Assembly (NCBI RefSeq): GCF_018446385.1
Contig: NC_056000.1
Coordinates: 37,919,511 to 37,983,510, forward strand
Source of the DNA: Zingiber officinale
Lineage: Eukaryota; Streptophyta; Magnoliopsida; Zingiberales; Zingiberaceae
Direction: 5' to 3'
DNA: 64,000 bases
A program made the translations under genes and the position numbers. A model generated the notes under the pieces. That model did not search any database and was not told the DNA's origin. It saw only the letters and a list, made by a program, of their open reading frames with translations. Below are positions 34,401 to 44,480 of the stretch, one piece after another (within the stretch, counting starts at the first letter, position 1; each line of letters begins with the position of its first letter).

Positions 34401-36811
34401 TGCCTAGAATGCTTATGTATTTGAATCACTAGAAGGAGAGGAAGGTAAGCACATTTCATTTGGAAAGAACTATAGAGTAAAACCACTTTCTGGTTCATTT
34501 TTTACCTTACACGCTCCTCGAGTTACTACACTTCCATCTAATATCCTAGTTTGAGTCAAATACTTATTCAACTAATATCCAATTTTGGAAGGAAAAACAA
34601 AAGATAATCGAGCATTGCCTATCCATTAATTCGAACGAACCATCACACTATAGAGATTGTGAATCCCATACCGGGATAGAAAAGAAATTCACTTTCGAGT
34701 TTCGAGAACATTAAAAATAAGATTCGTTAGTTCTGCATCGGAGTCATTTTGGTAACCTGTTAACAAGCCCTTAAATTCTTAGAGATGTGATGATTGCAGG
34801 ACCATGAGACATTTTTTTAAATATACTTATTAAGTATAAGTAGCGGTCAATCTTTTCCTTTAATACAACTTTAACTCTAAAAAAATTGAAAAGATACACT
34901 AAGCATGGCAATTTTAACAAATGGTCAATCAAATTTTATTCAACCTTATAGAATTTCTCATTTTTGTTTGACTTATGGCAAAAATTTTTTGAAAATTTTG
35001 CTATTTTTGGTCCTTTTACTGAATTAAAACTATACTGAATAAGTAGAATTCTTTGCTAAATATCTTAATTTTTTATATCAACTTTATGATTTATGATTCT
35101 ATACAATTCACAGTACGGACCTTGATATGACAACCATGTAAATTAGATACATGATTAAAGTTTAATGTAGAGTTGACCAATATATTGTTGAAGTAAAAAA
35201 TTATGCATAAAAAACAGATAATCTTTAGAGATATATTGTTGTTTTAAAGTAATCAAAGTTTCAACTTGTTTAAGACACTACCATTAGATAATCAATATCT
35301 GGAGTTGGTTTGTACTCCGAAACAGCCACTGTGGCTGAACCTTCAACAAGAGTCTGAGCTTGAGTTGGAATTTGGAGACCACTTTCTTCTGATAACCCAG
35401 ATGAAAATAAACCATCTCTCTGTTCAATACTCCAATTATCTCCATCTTCATTATCTCCTTTAGTAAAACCGCAGTGTCCCTATATGGTCAAACAAAGAGG
35501 AGAAAAAGGTCCAGTTAGTAAACCATCAGTGCATGGCAAAGTTTTTTTCATTTTTTACTTAAGAATATGAAAGGATAGACACGTTAGACTTAAGAGGTAT
35601 AAATGTATATATTCAAGCAACATTTGGAGAAAGAGTTATAAACCATCTTTTATAAATCAAAGTTATTGTTGCACCACGGAGAAAAAAAAAAAGGGTTATT
35701 TTATTATGTGAATCCATTAGCAGACTAATAATCCACCATCGACCCTCCTCCATTACATGCTTCTAACAGTCAGTGCATGTTAATGTAAAAAAGTGTATTG
35801 GGCCAATTAACTTATAAATGTTCTTCAAATTTTTCATCCATTTACATAAATAAGGATCAACAAATTAACAAACATAACTAACAAATATCAGTACCAATCT
35901 CTGAAGAATAGTAGTCCATTCCCTGGGATAGCTAGAATGCTGGGCCAGCTCGGTCCAGCAAGAAGCTTCCCTGAGGTTCCTGACAAAGCTGGCTCCGCTA
36001 CAACCAAGCAGACTTAAAATCCTATTTATGAAGTTTCTTCCAGTGGAAATTTGTTCGCATGTCAGTTGTAACAAGTTAGCTAGAGATTTTGTCACCTTTG
36101 GGAGCATTCTAGAACCTAAAGCATGTCTTAAAGTGTGTATAGTGACTGTGGGATACCAAATTGCTTGTAGAGAGGAGGATTTTCTTCTCAAGAGGAGAGC
36201 TTGAGAGACTGTGTTGTCCAGAGAGGACTTGAGGTGAGTTTTTCCATTGATGTTGAGAGAAAAGTCTAAGGGAGGATTTAGAGAGCTCTCATATTATATA
36301 GACATAATTTTTTTTTCCTAATGGAGTAACCTTGGACTGAACATGTTATATTGCTCTCTTGTGTGTATTTTCCTACAACGGGAGGAGGATTCTATCGGGC
36401 AGCCCATAGTGGAGGTAATTCTGCATTCTAAATGCACTAAATTTGGATCTACATATACTCTATTGGGGTCGATGGTATCAGAACAACCCAAATCAGTTTA
36501 TCAAAAAGATTTCCCTAGATAACATATCCCGAGGACAATCAATCCATCTAGAAGTAAAACAATTTTCGATTCGCGAGCTAAGAGATTACGATAGTTCTTC
36601 CAGGACGGAGAGCTCCATATGAAAGATGCGGCCTTTCGATTCCAACCCATGAGGAATCAAGAGACACACGGACGGACGGCTTGGAAAACAAAGGGATTCG
36701 AGAAGAACCGCCCAATCCGCCGAGTCCGGGGGCGGCCACCGGCGTAGGCAGACAAATACCCGGGTTCGGAGCCTTGAAGATGAAACCCAAGGGAGGGGAA
36801 GACGAAACCAT
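28428..36811 (-). CDS. Probable plastid protein with DprA-like Rossmann (SLOG-type) domain
   Basis: Six exons in frame: 36811-36590, 35479-35282, 32912-32796, 32690-32541, 29399-29341 and 28563-28428, giving 882 nt and 293 aa. The ATG at 36811 is the first Met after an in-frame TGA. The first 70 residues are rich in Ser, Pro, Gly and Arg with few acids, like a chloroplast transit peptide. The core has IGFFGTRNMG (153-162), SYAMVITKNHIFTSGASGTNAAVIRGAL (about 174-200, described in parts) and LLTVILPQSL. These align in order with the GSR, SGgA.GiD..AH.gAL and TIAVL segments of bacterial DprA/Smf, which loads RecA on single-stranded DNA. The tail ends in FHDSKLLMETCQEAKKLRKIV. Plant relatives are annotated loosely as DNA recombination-mediator-like, and the true role is unknown. 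Introns total 7.5 kb and hold several transposon remnants. Confidence 0.85.
29400..30930 (-). other. DprA-like gene intron 4, distal part, no feature recognised
   Basis: AT-rich intron sequence. A phrase around TAAAATA(C/T)T(T/C)AAGCTCAA, CTCATTTAAGTTTA and TCTATTAG is present twice (about 30535-30600 and 30690-30750), indicating a decayed direct repeat of roughly 150 bp. No ORF or transposon ends were seen. Confidence 0.4.
30940..32105. repeat. Three copies of a ~200-bp repeat in DprA-like intron 4
   Basis: Copies at about 30948-31152, 31682-31878 and 31879-32100 share AAAATGA(C/T)A(C/T)TAGA, GAGTTCAAATCCTCTT(A/G)AATTG and ATTCCCAA/ATTCCTAA segments in the same order and orientation. The last two are adjacent. 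The first is separated by a MITE (31153-31681) that landed at its end. The sequence GAGTTCAAATCC resembles a Pol III B box, so an ancient tRNA-derived SINE array is possible but not shown. Confidence 0.7.
31153..31681. mobile_element. MITE, 529 bp, GGGG..CCCC ends
   Basis: The left end GGGGTAAACAAACAACACC and the reverse complement of the right end GGGGAAAAAGATCAAAACG start alike. They continue with matching (A/C)CATTTATTTTTAAGA / CCTTTATTTTGAAAA segments over about 55 bp. The flanks AAATTTGAA and AATTTAAAA are a plausible but imperfect 9-bp duplication, which suggests a Mutator-like MITE. There is no coding capacity. It interrupts the repeat array of intron 4. Confidence 0.65.
33310..34500 (+). 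mobile_element. Decayed Ty1/copia element (LTR end, PBS, gag fragment) in DprA-like intron 2
   Basis: From about 33330 to 33640 there is LTR-like sequence with TATATAAAGAGAGGG (about 33496) and a 3' end in TTTACA. It is followed by TAGTATCATAGTC (33639-33651), a mutated initiator-methionine tRNA primer site (canonical TGGTATCAGAGC). Degraded gag follows: KNKLTLVDGL (about 33835), a run read as AIAIAWMSNSVKERL, then TRQEMMTMTEYNSKLKDLW (34085-34135), the last a recognisable copia gag motif. Stops and frameshifts are frequent, and no pol follows. It is antisense to the host gene. Confidence 0.75.
34501..35281 (-). other. DprA-like intron 2, remaining part
   Basis: AT-rich intron sequence between the copia gag remnant and exon 2. 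No coding similarity, inverted ends or tandem repeat was recognised. Confidence 0.35.
35480..36589 (-). other. DprA-like intron 1 with an unrecognised 108-codon ORF and a PBS-like site
   Basis: The intron carries an open frame on the minus strand (36191-35865) that I do not recognise; it has several Cys and Leu residues and no obvious domain. On the plus strand, GGTATCAGAAC at about 36475 resembles the copia primer-binding site. The preceding 240 bp (pyrimidine/purine-biased, with ATTATATAGAC near 36294) could be a small LTR, so part of this intron may be a TRIM or copia fragment. No TSD was found, so the call is weak. Confidence 0.35.
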
Positions 36812-37239
36812 CGCTCCTCCTCCTCCTCCTCCGTTCGCCAATCCTCAACCCAAAGCCGCCTCGCACTGTCGCCTCTGGGATCGCTCGCTCGCTCGCTCGC
36901 TCGCGAGAGGAGAGGCCCGAGAAGCGAAGTGATAGGCGTGGTGTGGTCAAGGAGAGGAAGAGCTCCACACGGATCTTTTTCTATTCTTCATCGGCTATAT
37001 TATATATTTGTGCACGAATCATAAAGCAGCAGGGTACAATTGAAAATATAATCTTTTTTTTACTTACACCTTTTGGGTTTCGAATATACCGAAAGGTCCC
37101 TAAATATAACATTTTCTCTTGCAGCATACACAAATGATTCGAGAGCTGGTATTCATGGATTGCTCGCATGCCAATTTGGTTATTCATGTATAACTAATGC
37201 AACGCTAGTTAGATGATTTTACATGGTTCTTCATGCATA
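36812..37239 (-). promoter_or_regulatory. Upstream region of the DprA-like gene
   Basis: The GC-rich leader (36812-36960) includes a CGCT tetranucleotide run ((GCTC)5 at about 36885-36904 on the plus strand) and a GGA/CCT repeat that codes Gly-rich sequence only if a non-ATG start is used. AT-rich sequence beyond 36970 is the likely promoter. The CACTA element's first subterminal words begin at about 37240, so the intergenic space is under 450 bp. Confidence 0.5.
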
Positions 37240-37639
37240 ACAAACGACGGAGTTAATGACGGATGTTTAATTTTTGTTTCTATATAGTGACGACCTTATT
37301 AATTATTGTCACTATTAGTGATGGATTTAAAATATCCATGGCTACTAATATGACCATAAACTCTAATTTTTATCATTGGGATAGTGACTGATATACGACG
37401 ACTGTCGCTAATAGTGACAGAAGATTTAATTATCTATCGTTAATAGTAATGATTTATTTAATTATCCGTTATTATTAGAGATGGATTATTAAATTATCTG
37501 TTACTATTAGCAACGGATAATTAAATTTTCCATCAACGACGAATAATTAAATATTCCATCGTTATATTTTTTATGCATTTTTTGCCTGAAAACCGAAGCG
37601 CTGGATAGGTTTAATTATCCGTCGTTATATTTTTGATAT

Positions 37640-38290
37640 TAGGGCTCGCCCGCGACAGATCTTCCCTACACGAATTTTGCTCGTGTTTCTACTCCTTCGG
37701 CTTCTCCGATGATTTCCTACTTCTCCTTCGGCATCTCCTCCTTCGACTTCTCCTCCTCTGACTTAAGGTACATTCTTCTCCTCCCCCTTGTTCTCCTCCT
37801 CCTGCGTGCTTTGGCCGAGCATTGCCAGGCAATGACCGTGACAGGCAGGCACTGCCAAGCCGCAACCGCGTCCGACAGCCTCTACCAGGTTGTTGGCGGC
37901 AGCCACTGCCAGGCTGCAACAGCGTCTGACAGCCTTTGCCAAGTTGCGGATGGTAGTCATTGCCAGGCCGTGATCAGTGGTCGATCAACAGCCGATTAGT
38001 GCCAAGGCTCGATAGACTGCTTGTCCGCATCCGACACTGCTTGGCCGCGTTCGGCACTGCTTGATCGCGTCCGACACTAATCAGACAATAATAAAATTAT
38101 GTTTGCATCGTTTGTAAATATAATTATTGGATTTAGAATATTAATATAATTATCAAATTGATATTACTTGTAACCATATTGATATTACTTGCATGATTAA
38201 TCATGTTCAAAATTATAATTATGCTTAGTTTGACATGATTAACCATATTAGAAATTTTATTCCCATTATGATACAATCTATACGAACAAG
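37640..38290 (+). other. CACTA 5' region with imperfect ~60-bp GC-rich repeat
   Basis: This probable leader of the transposase gene includes CTCCT/TTCTCC runs (37690-37800). An imperfect repeat at 37810-38070 is built on GACAGCCT(C/T)T(A/G)CCA, GGC(A/T)G(C/T)A and GCCACTGCCAGGC-like words, followed by three CTGCTTG(G/A)(C/T)CGCGT(T/C)CG units at 38020-38065. Short ORFs here are by-products of the repeat. Confidence 0.5.
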
Positions 38291-38798
38291 TCTTGGATGT
38301 ATAATAGGTTAGAAATAGATTTATCAGTCAAGAATTTTTACTGGATTGAAAAGTTTGTGAATTTCATTAAGTCTCATCCATAATGTTGGAATGATACCGA
38401 GTTAAAGTGTCCATGTAATCAGCGTAAATGTAAAAATACGACTTTCCGTGATGAGAATGCAGTGAAAACTCATATATGTAGATATGAGTTTATTCCAAAT
38501 TATTACAACTGGTATTATCATGAAGAGTCATATGTATTTGAAGAAATTGAACCTTTCGTTACTTCGTCATCCTGCCTGATTACTCCAAAGGAATTATCAA
38601 GGCATGTGAATACAATGTAATCAATGGTTTACAATGCAATGAATGCATATGATCAATTGAATATATAGGAAACATCTATGCTCGAAGTTCAGAAAATGTA
38701 TGACATGTTGAATGCTAGTGAGAGAGAATTGTGAGAAGTAATTCCTTCTAACCATTCTCAACTATAAGCTACTGTAAGATTACTAAACATTAAGGTAA
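38290..38798 (+). pseudogene. CACTA transposase N-terminus (transposase-associated domain), before the insertion
   Basis: The frame reads WIEKFVNFIKSHP, then CPCNQRKCKNTTF, then AVKTHICRYEFIPNYYNWYYHEES. This is the CPC..C..N..H....G(F) pattern of the transposase-associated domain at the start of plant CACTA transposases (PF13963-like). A stop codon lies at the second segment boundary (TAATGTTGG at about 38380) and others at 38620 and 38668, so the gene was or became inactive. The Sirevirus entered after 38798. Confidence 0.8.
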
Positions 38799-39594
38799 TG
38801 TTGGTGCAATATTCCATAGGTCAAAATTGACATGGTTGACTGAGCTTGAATTGGGTCAAGCTCGAGTCTTGATGTTTGGGTTTTGATGTTTGACAATACA
38901 TATAAACAACACATGGAGATTGCAGGTGCGATTATTCATGAGGGAAGATTGTGAAGGAGAGTCAAGTAGGTCAAGGTTGACTGGAAAGTACTAGTGAGTG
39001 AAAATAGGCAGAAGGAAAGTCTTGGTGAGTGAAGCCAGGTGAAAGACCTAGTGAGTGAAGCTAGGCAGAAGAAAATCCTGGTGAGTGAAGCCAGGTGAAA
39101 GTCCTGGTGAGTGAAGCCAGGCAGAGGAGAAGTCCTAGTGAGTGAAGCTAGGCAGAAGGGAAGTCCTGGTGAGTGAAGCCAGACAGAGAAGAAGTCCTAG
39201 TGAGTGAAGCTAGGCAGAAGGGAAGTCCTGGTGAGTGAAGCCAGGCAAGGAAAATCCAGATGGATCAAGTTTGATCAGACATCTGATGTTGGGAAGCCCA
39301 AGTAGGTCAAAGGGATTGACCAGATACTTGGCACGGGAAATCCAGGTGGATCAAGGTTGATCGGACACCTGGTGGAGATAAGTCCAAGTGGGTCAAGGAT
39401 GATCGGACACTTGGTACGAAGAGAAAAGTCCAAGTGGGTCAAGGATGACCGGACACTTGGTACGAAGAGAAAAGTCCAAGTGGGTCAAAGGGATTGACCG
39501 GACACTTGGTGAGGGAGTTCTAGCAGGTCAAGGGTGACCAGATGCTAGGCATGATATACCAACAGGTCATGGTTGACTGGATGTTGGTTTAGGG

Positions 39595-42260
39595 TGTTAG
39601 GATATATATACTAAAAGCCTAGCTTTTGGTATAAACATTTATCTAGAAATAAGAATCACATTGGTCAAATGTCTACATTTATGATAAATGTAGTTGTTCA
39701 ATTAATTTATATTGTAGATAACATGGTGTGTGGTGTCACACACAGAAGATCATATTATCGGTTCTTCATAAATTATAAATAGTTGCTCACGACTAAGATG
39801 GCAAGGAACAAACCATTGGAATAGTCGTAGTGTAATTATGTATTAGTTTATCTTGACTAATAAATTACACTAGTACACTCTAAGTGTATTGAGTAGGACC
39901 ATTTTAGGTAAGTTCTTTTTATACTGACTTGATAAAAGAACTAGACCTTAGTTATTATGGAAGTGTGTGCTCTTAATCCTAATATAATAACAAGCACATA
40001 TATTTGATATTTATTTCTTTAATTTATCAATGGGTGAGATTTAGTTCGATAAATCAATAAGCCCGATAAGTTGGGAAATGATATCACTTATAGTGTGTGT
40101 TGTTGATTATAGAAGGAAACTGTGTCCTAGTGATCTAGGTTGATAATGTCCCCAAGAGGAGCTCATAAGGATTGTCATGTTAAACCCTGCAGGTGGACTT
40201 AGTCCGACATGATGATAAGGTTGAGTGGTACTACTCTTGGATTAAGATATTAATTAAATGAGTTGTCAGTAACTCACTTAATTAGTGGACATTCGATATC
40301 TTAAACACAGGGAGACTAACACACTCATAATAAGAAGGAGCCCAAAAATGTAATTTGGGATTGGTGCGATAGTTCAATAATAATTCTTTAGTGGTATGAA
40401 TTATTATTGATGAAGTTAAGTTGTGTGTTCGGGGCGAACACGGGAAGCTTAATTTCATCGGGAGACCAAAACCAATTTCTCCTCCCGGTCCCTATCGTAG
40501 CCTCTTGTATATAGAGATTTATACCCACCACATACCCACCTTCTTACCCATCCTAATGGGGCCGGCAAGCTAGTTTGGAACCCAAGCTAGGGCCGGCCAA
40601 GACCAAGTGGATGAGCCAAGTTGGTGGCCGGCCAAAGCTTGGGTCCCAAGCTTAGGTGGCCGACCACTAGAATAATAAAAAAGATTTTTATTAAAATTAT
40701 TTCTTATGTGGATATCAGGTTTTTAAAAAAGAGTTTAAAATTTAAATCTTTCCTTTTATAAGCTTTCTACAAAAGATTAAGAAAAGATTTGAAATCTTTC
40801 CTTATTTGTAGATTGAAAGGAGATTTTAATTTTGAGAAAACTTTCCTTTTAAACCATGATCATAATTTAAAAGAGAGTTTTAAAAATTAAATATTCTCTT
40901 TTATTAGTTTCTACAAAAGATTAAGAAAAGATTTGATATCTTTCCTTATTTGTAGATTGAAAAGAGATTTTAATTTTTAGAGATAACTTTCATTTTTGGA
41001 AATTATCCACATGTTTAAAAGAAAGATTTTAATTTATAAAATTTCTTTTTTTATAAATCACCATTGATATGGGTTAGGTTTCTTCTCAGACAGGATCAAC
41101 CATGAAGGGAAAAATTATTGGAGAAATTTTTATAAATTTCTGGAAACAAATTAGGAAGTTTTAATTCTTGTTTTAATTAAAACTTTCCTTGTTTTGGGGA
41201 GAATAGTGGCCGACCAAATAATTTGGAGAAGAGAAAATTATTTTTAATTAAATAAATTTTCCTTTTCATGGCAAAAGAATTAAGGAAGTTTTTATTAAAA
41301 TTTCCTTATTTGCCAAGACCAAGGATTATAAAAGAGGGAGTAGAGGTGCATTCATGAAAAACGACTCTATTCTTTTCTTCCTCTCTTTTCTTCCTTGGTG
41401 TGGTCGGCCCTAGGGTCTCCTCTTCTCCTTCTTTTCTCTTCCTCCTTTGTGGCCGGTGGCTTCAACACAAGAGCTTTCCATGGTGGTCGGTTCTAGCTAG
41501 GAGAAGAAGGAGAGAAAGAAGACTTTGTTTCTTGCATCCCTTGGAGTTTGATGGTGGTGGCCGGACCTTTACTTCTCATGGAGAATTAATGGTGGCCGAA
41601 TCTAGCTTGGAGAAGAAGGAGCTTGGTGGTTCTCGTCTCGGAAGATCGTTGTCCACACAACGTCCGAGATAAGAAGAGGAATACGGTAGAAGATCAAGAT
41701 GTTATTTTGCTTACAAAGAAAGGTATAATTAGTAATTGTTTTCCGCATCATACTAGTTTTCTTTGTATAGTTATTTATGGAAATACCAAACACAAGAGGC
41801 ATATGATTCTAGAGTTTTCGAAATAGTTTTTTCGAGTTTGTGTTTTCTTCTTTTTCGAATTTGTGATTCGATTGTTCTTTTTGATTAACCTAGAGTTATT
41901 TAAGAAAATAAATATTAGCTTTCCTTAAAAGGCTTTGCTTAGGCGGTGGTGGTTGCTCTCATATCCAAGAAGGCCATGTGCCTCGCCATGCAGTCCTAGA
42001 AGCCAATTTTGGAAATTAATATTTATGGAATTAATAACTTAGGTAGATTTGAATCAATAGTGTTAAGTTCCACTTGCGATTCAAATCTAAACCATTAAGA
42101 ACAGATAAGTTAAATTTGGAATCAATAATGTTAAGTTCCGTCTGCGATTCCTAATTTAATTTCTAAAGAACACAATAGGTTATTTAAGGAAAGGTTCGAC
42201 ACTTGTACAAAAAATTTTTGTGCAGTGGAACCGGTACGATTTTCTTAGGACTAACCAACA
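39595..42260 (+). mobile_element. Solo LTR, 2.67 kb, TSD TAGGG, nested in the Sirevirus 5' LTR
   Basis: It begins TGTTAGGATA and ends GGACTAACCAACA. TAGGG duplicates lie at 39590-39594 and 42261-42265. The partner 3' LTR has the intact empty site (TCTAGGGGACTTTGG at 48025-48039), so both borders are independently confirmed. No internal coding or primer site is present. It belongs to the same family as the minus-orientation copy at 4410-6822 (for example AAGTGTGTGCTCTTAATCC and ATTCGATATCTTAAACACAGG occur in both). The AT-rich middle (40680-41340) holds a repeated GATTTGA(A/T)ATCTTTCCTTATT phrase (40790 and 40930). Confidence 0.96.
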
Positions 42261-42304
42261 TAGGGGACTTTGGATTTGTTTTTGGGCAAAAACAAGAGTT
42301 GGAT

Positions 42305-42625
42305 TGATCATCTAATCGATTGGCTCATGCCCAATCGATCGGCTGATCGATTGGGCGAGTCCCTGCGACAAGCCTCCTCCTAATCGATCAGTGGATCGAT
42401 TGGGAGAATCGCCGATCGCACAAAAAGCCTCCCAATCGATTGGCTGATCGATTGGGAGCCTCCAATCGATCGACTGATCGATTGGGAGCTGCGATTTCAC
42501 GCGATAAGCCCTGGATCGATTGGTCGATCGATCCAGGAAATTCCCGAGAGCACAGAGGCTCTCTGGATCGATCGGTCGATCGATCCAAAGCCTCCCCGAT
42601 CGATTGGGAGCAATCCAATCGATTG
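42305..42625. repeat. Palindromic CGATCGAT cluster in Sirevirus A 5' LTR
   Basis: About a dozen GATCGATTGG / CCAATCGATC or GGATCGATC words are arranged as inverted pairs 8-12 bp apart, for example CAATCGATCGGCTGATCGATTG near 42334-42356 (shown here only as its pattern) and the GGATCGATTGGTCGATCGATCC block near 42515. Each pair can form a hairpin with a 2-6-base loop. The 3' LTR copy (48060-48345) has the same order with one block of about 45 bp missing. All six frames give Ser-Ile-Asp-Arg/Trp-like repeats, an artefact of the DNA repeat. Confidence 0.9.
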
Positions 42626-43134
42626 AGATTTGACCGTTGGCGCAGGATATAGCTTGGCGAGCGTTTCCCACAACACTTCTTCCTCGATTATTCTCCAGCG
42701 ACACAGCAGATCTTCACAGCGACTTCTCCACAGCTCTCATGCCAGATCTTGAAGGCTCTTGGAGTCTTGTGCTGGTGGACGTCCAAGTCAAGAGGCGAGA
42801 AAGGAGCTATGGTTAGGGTTCTTGTGCATATCTTGTAAGCTTTTGCTTGTATTGTATTTCTCTTCCCTTTCTTCTTGTACTGTGAGCTTGTAGGGCTTCT
42901 CCGCCTTCGGTAGTTACTGTAAAGGAGTGTTTTATTAGTGGAGGGTGCGTGAGTGTGTGTATCCTTGGACTAGTCACCTCTTCTTGAGGTGGATACCAAG
43001 TAAATCTATTAGTTAACGTGGTGTGGTTGTTTCTTTGTATTTTTCGCTGCATTTCATCACAAGAAGCAAGCAACGACGAGCACGGGATCGCGCCGAGCTA
43101 TTCACCCCCCTCTAGCTACATTTTGGTCCCAACA

Positions 43135-43150
43135 AGTGGTATCAGAGAAA
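43135..43150 (+). promoter_or_regulatory. Primer-binding site, initiator-Met tRNA type
   Basis: TGGTATCAGAG at 43137-43147 begins two bases after the 5' LTR. It is complementary to the 3' end of plant initiator-methionine tRNA, the primer used by most Ty1/copia elements. It would prime minus-strand cDNA synthesis and confirms that the element reads on the plus strand. Confidence 0.9.
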
Positions 43151-43294
43151 GGTTGCTCTTCACCGGAATCATCGCCGGAAGGGGCAAAAAGCTAGAGGGT
43201 AAAGAAGTTGGAGCAATTCTACAAGTCGAAGACTTCATTCAAGAAGCTCAACTTCAAGATGGAATTCTAAGATGGACTTGGATTCGATACAAGG

Positions 43295-44480
43295 GTGCCT
43301 CCACCGTTCACCATGACAAGCTTCGATTCTTGGAAATCAAGAATCGAGAATTTTCTTATGATGGAGATAGAGCAATGGTTTGCTCTCATGGAAGGCTTCA
43401 AGGCTCCAAAAAATTCAAAGGGTAAAATCCTCAAAAAGAGCAAATGGAGCCAAGAACAAATTCAAAGGTGCGAGGCGAATGACAAGGTAACCAAATTATC
43501 GGTTAATTTATTGCCAAGCATCATTCTTTGCAAAATTGGAGAATTTGAAGATGCAAAGGAATTGTGGAGCAAGTTGGCCAAACTTTATGAAGAACCCTCC
43601 ACTGTACTAAATCAAGATAAATCCAAAGAGGGAAACTCATTGAAGCAAGACCAAGAGCAAGAGAACTCCGAAGTTGAGAGATGCTCAACTTCCGAAGAAG
43701 AAGAAGTCCAAGAAGCCTCATCGTCAAAAGAGTACAATGAAAAGGGCAAAGAGGGAGCATACTCTTTGTTTCACATACAAGATGAAGATGAAGAAGCCTC
43801 CACCTCTAGGATTGAGGGGGAGCAACCCTTGGTGACATCGGATAAAGAAGAGGAGAAGCTTCTACATACAAGTCAAGTGGAGAAGAAGATGATGCATCTT
43901 CCAAAAATCAAGAGACATCAAATGGAGGAGCAAGTGTCATCCCTACATGTGAAGATATAAATATTTCAATTAAAAATAAAAATCACATTGTATGCTTCGA
44001 GTGTAGGGAACATGGGCACTACAAGAGTAAGTGCCCTAAATTGGTCAAGGAGAAGGGCCAAGTGACACTAAAGGGCAAGGAGAAGCCAAAGAAGATCGCT
44101 CCCACAACAAAGAAGATCAAGGAGCACATTATGTGCTTCTTGTGCAATCAAAAAGGGCATTACCGGAGCAAATGTCCTAAAGGGAAGAAAGCGGTCAAGG
44201 CTCAAGGAGGAAGCACAACTCAAGGGGGAGTCTCCAAGGTAAAACAAAAAGTATCATTTATTGGGCCTACTCCTTTGAAAAATGGTAAAAAACATGTTAG
44301 TTCAAACTTTTATCATTTTAATGTTATTTACCATAAAAATAGGAAGCATGATGTCATTCAGGAAAAACATGTGGCTATACATGCTAAAACTACCACACCT
44401 AGGTCTAGGAAGGTAGATCAAAATTTAGGCAAGAATTCTAAGGATTTTAGTTACAAGCTTAAAAATAAAAATGCTTAAGG
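43295..44480 (+). pseudogene. Sirevirus A gag (UBN2-type capsid region and two zinc knuckles), frameshifted
   Basis: The N-terminal region (MTSFDSWKSRIENFLM...IEQWFALMEGF) and RCEANDKVTKLSVNLLPS...FEDAKELWSKLAKLYEEPS match the retrotransposon gag domain that packages element RNA. An acidic linker follows (43620-43850). A frame change near 43840-43870 then leads into two CCHC knuckles: CFECREHGHYKSKCPK (43997-44040) and CFLCNQKGHYRSKCPK (44130-44180). Two knuckles are more usual for Sireviruses than the single one of many copia elements. The next stop is TAA at 44476. As it stands, no complete Gag is made. Confidence 0.85.

Larger units (their letters stand above)
38799..43134 (+). repeat. 5' LTR of Sirevirus A (interrupted)
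   Basis: LTR of the pol-less element. After the TGTTGGTGCAATATTCC start come a 24-bp-based tandem array (38985-39245) with alternating CCTGGTGAGTGAAGCCAGG and CCTAGTGAGTGAAGCTAGG units, then a set of TTGG/GGTCAAGGATGACCGGACAC phrases (39340-39500). The nested solo LTR follows, then the palindromic CGATCGAT cluster (42300-42620) and a conserved 3' part ending TTTTGGTCCCAACA. Compared with the 3' LTR it carries one extra ~58-bp double unit in the tandem array and about 45 bp more in the palindromic cluster, and lacks 13 bp near 38985. Confidence 0.9.

Noticed and set aside
35865-36191. 108-codon minus-strand ORF as an extra exon of the DprA-like gene
   Set aside because: Exons 1 and 2 already join in phase; the ORF has no similarity to the family and lies next to transposon-like sequence.
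36578-36841. Longer N-terminus for the DprA-like protein starting at 36841 (Gly-rich)
   Set aside because: The codon there is TTG, not ATG, and a TGA lies two codons upstream; the first ATG in frame is at 36811.
42312-42704. Long open frames encoding Ser-Ile-Asp-Arg repeats on both strands (also 48036-48430)
   Set aside because: They are translations of the palindromic CGATCGAT DNA repeat in an LTR; every frame is open for the same reason, and there is no start context or conservation of protein over DNA.
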